From Nitrospirota bacterium (GTDB lineage: Bacteria > Nitrospirota > Thermodesulfovibrionia > Thermodesulfovibrionales > JdFR-85): 7,107 nucleotides of DNA. Each line of letters starts with the position of its first letter. The first letter of the stretch is position 1. A model generated the notes under the pieces. It did no database searches, was not told the DNA's origin, and saw nothing but the letters and a program-made list of their open reading frames with translations. The stretch is from the NCBI GenBank assembly GCA_013152195.1, contig JAADGU010000082.1:1-7107 (forward strand), read 5' to 3'. Shown here piece by piece: positions 5,703-7,107 of this stretch. Both the position numbers and the translations under genes were made by a program.

Positions 5703-6651
5703 AAAGGTGATAATAGGTACCAGGGGCAGCAGGTTGGCACTCTGGCAGGCTGAGTGGGTAAAGTCGGAACTGCAGAGACTCTATCCTGACCTGAAGATTG
5801 AACTCAACAGGATAAAAACCACGGGAGACAAGATCCTCGACGTTCCCCTTGCAAAGGTGGGCGGCAAGGGGCTCTTTGTAAAGGAGATAGAAGAAGCACT
5901 CCTGAGGCAGGAAGCAGACATTGCCGTTCATAGCATGAAGGATGTGCCAACAGAGTTCCCTGCTGGTCTGCATCTTGCCGTCATATGCAAAAGAGAGGAC
6001 CCGAGGGATGCATTTATATCACAAACTCAGGACCAGGGATTCAAGTTTCAAAAATTTAAAGACCTGCCCGAAGGGGCTGTAATTGGAACGAGCAGCCTCA
6101 GACGGTCATGCCAGTTGCTTAACATCAGACCTGATTTAAGGATTGCACAACTGCGGGGCAATCTTGACACACGGCTGAAAAAGCTTGACGAGGGACAGTT
6201 TGATGCCATAATCCTTGCTGCTGCCGGCGTTAAAAGGCTCGGCTGGCACGAAAGGATAACAGAGGTGCTTCCACCCGGAATAAGCCTTCCGGCAATAGGA
6301 CAGGGTGCTGTTGGTATTGAGTGCAGGGCCGGGGACGATTTTATAAATACCCTGATCATGCCGTTAAATCATTTGGAGACCTCGGTCTGCGTCAGGGCTG
6401 AGAGGGCCTTCCTTAAAAGGCTTGAAGGGGGCTGTCAGGTACCGGTTGGGGCCTATGCAAGGCTGATTGAAGGAAAAGTTGTAATGGAAGGTCTTGTAGG
6501 AAGCATCTCCGGTGAGAGGATAATAAGGGAACAAATGGAGGGTGACCAGGATATTGCTGAGTCCATCGGCATCAGGCTTGCCGAGGACCTGCTCTCAAGG
6601 GGCGCAAAGGAGATTCTCGACAGCGTTTACGGGAGAGACCCGGCACGTTAA
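5689..6651 (+). CDS. hemC: hydroxymethylbilane synthase (porphobilinogen deaminase)
   Basis: The enzyme joins four porphobilinogen units into hydroxymethylbilane in the cytoplasm, using a covalent dipyrromethane cofactor. The 320-aa protein shows IGTRGSRLALWQA (9-21), GGKGLFVKEIEEALL (58-72) and AVHSMKDVP (79-87) with the catalytic aspartate D85. It also has GTSSLRRSCQL (133-143) and the cofactor-carrying cysteine C249 in EGGCQVP. A stretch of a few extra residues (around 112-123, QTQDQGFKFQKF) lies between the PRDAF and GTSSLRR motifs compared with the E. coli enzyme. The start overlaps the end of hemA by 14 nt and has a clear Shine-Dalgarno (AGGGGA, 5678-5683). No frameshift or missing active-site residue was seen. 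Confidence 0.98.
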   Translation: MAQNRKVIIGTRGSRLALWQAEWVKSELQRLYPDLKIELNRIKTTGDKILDVPLAKVGGKGLFVKEIEEALLRQEADIAVHSMKDVPTEFPAGLHLAVICKREDPRDAFISQTQDQGFKFQKFKDLPEGAVIGTSSLRRSCQLLNIRPDLRIAQLRGNLDTRLKKLDEGQFDAIILAAAGVKRLGWHERITEVLPPGISLPAIGQGAVGIECRAGDDFINTLIMPLNHLETSVCVRAERAFLKRLEGGCQVPVGAYARLIEGKVVMEGLVGSISGERIIREQMEGDQDIAESIGIRLAEDLLSRGAKEILDSVYGRDPAR

Positions 6652-6674
6652 TCGAAAAGAGATATAGTCTGTTA

Positions 6675-6699
6675 TTGCCGGGAAGGTTTTCTGCGGCAA
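6675..6699 (+). other. stem-loop in the hemC-cobA intergenic gap
   Basis: TTGCCG (6675-6680) and CGGCAA (6694-6699) form a 6-bp stem around a 13-nt loop, inside which GAA/TTC can pair. It is followed by AAAATG rather than a U-run, so it does not look like an intrinsic terminator. It could act as an mRNA processing or stability element between hemC and cobA, or be incidental. The rest of this 87-nt gap holds only the cobA ribosome-binding site (GAGGTGA, 6728-6734). Confidence 0.35.
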
Positions 6700-6738
6700 A
6701 ATGAACATTCAAGTTTAATATCTGACTGAGGTGAATAT

Positions 6739-7107
6739 ATGAAAGAGACAAAAGGTAAGGTCCATCTCGTTGGAGCAGGGCCGGGAGATATAGGATTACT
6801 GACAATAAAGGGTCTGAAGTGCCTGCAAAAAGCCGATGTTGTGGTTTACGACTTCCATCTCAATGTCCAGATACTGGACTATATAAAGGGAGGGGCTGAA
6901 CTTATCTATGCAGGAAAGCGTGGTGGGCGCCATGACATGACACAGGATGAGATAAATTCCGTTCTGGTCCGCAAGGCTCTGGAAGGAAAGGATGTATGCA
7001 GGCTGAAGGGTGGTGACCCCTTTGTCTTTGGCCGGGGAGGCGAAGAGGCTGAAGTCCTTACAGGAGAGGGGATAGAGTTTGAGGTTGTCCCTGGTATAAG
7101 TTCAGCT
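6739..7107 (+). CDS. cobA: uroporphyrinogen-III C-methyltransferase, N-terminal part (cut by window edge)
   Basis: The enzyme transfers two methyl groups from S-adenosylmethionine to uroporphyrinogen III, giving precorrin-2, the branch point to siroheme, cobalamin and heme d1. The 123 codons present contain the tetrapyrrole methylase signatures: VHLVGAGPGDIGLLTIKGL (8-26), VVYD (35-38), YAGKRGG and RLKGGDPFVFGRGGEEAE, ending at VVPGISSA as the window closes. Where many relatives read YDRLV or YDALV, this one reads YDFHLN, a modest departure. The ATG has a strong Shine-Dalgarno. In many anaerobes this domain is fused to a C-terminal uroporphyrinogen-III synthase (HemD). No hemD is seen in the window, so such a fusion or an adjacent hemD is expected beyond the right edge. 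Confidence 0.95.
   Translation, partial: MKETKGKVHLVGAGPGDIGLLTIKGLKCLQKADVVVYDFHLNVQILDYIKGGAELIYAGKRGGRHDMTQDEINSVLVRKALEGKDVCRLKGGDPFVFGRGGEEAEVLTGEGIEFEVVPGISSA

Overview
The window reads as chromosomal DNA from a Gram-negative, flagellated bacterium that makes multiheme c-type cytochromes. The combination of a Tat substrate next to a tetraheme cytochrome, system II (CcsA-type) cytochrome c assembly, and a ccsA-hemA-hemC-cobA gene order suggests an anaerobic or facultative lineage such as Nitrospirota or Desulfobacterota. That placement is inference from gene content only. No mobile element, CRISPR array, tRNA or rRNA gene was seen.

The layout is two divergent blocks that meet in a 79-bp intergenic region at 2716-2794. 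The left block is on the minus strand. Reading away from the centre it holds motA and motB (the flagellar stator), then a 273-bp gap with a promoter, then a secreted tetraheme cytochrome c, then the first 31 codons of a gene with a clear twin-arginine (Tat) signal that runs off the left edge. The cytochrome and the Tat protein overlap by 11 nt and probably belong to one periplasm-facing respiratory complex. A sequence identical to the sigma-28 (FliA) promoter consensus precedes motA.

The right block is on the plus strand: a MobB-like P-loop NTPase with an extra C-terminal domain, ccsA (HemX/CcsA family), hemA (glutamyl-tRNA reductase), hemC (hydroxymethylbilane synthase) and the first 123 codons of cobA (uroporphyrinogen-III C-methyltransferase). 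The first four genes overlap end to end (1, 4 and 14 nt), which suggests one translationally coupled operon. cobA follows after 87 nt with its own strong ribosome-binding site.

Together the right block makes tetrapyrroles (hemA, hemC), diverts some of them to siroheme or cobalamin-type products (cobA), handles heme for cytochrome c maturation (ccsA), and probably contributes to molybdenum cofactor maturation (MobB-like). These are the cofactors that the cytochrome, and perhaps the partners of the Tat protein, would need. Most of the window is ordinary core metabolism and motility. The less ordinary parts are the overlapping divergent promoters at 2728-2768, the MobB-like protein with its C-terminal Cys-containing domain, the tandem repeats at the cytochrome promoter, and the competing translation starts of the cytochrome gene.
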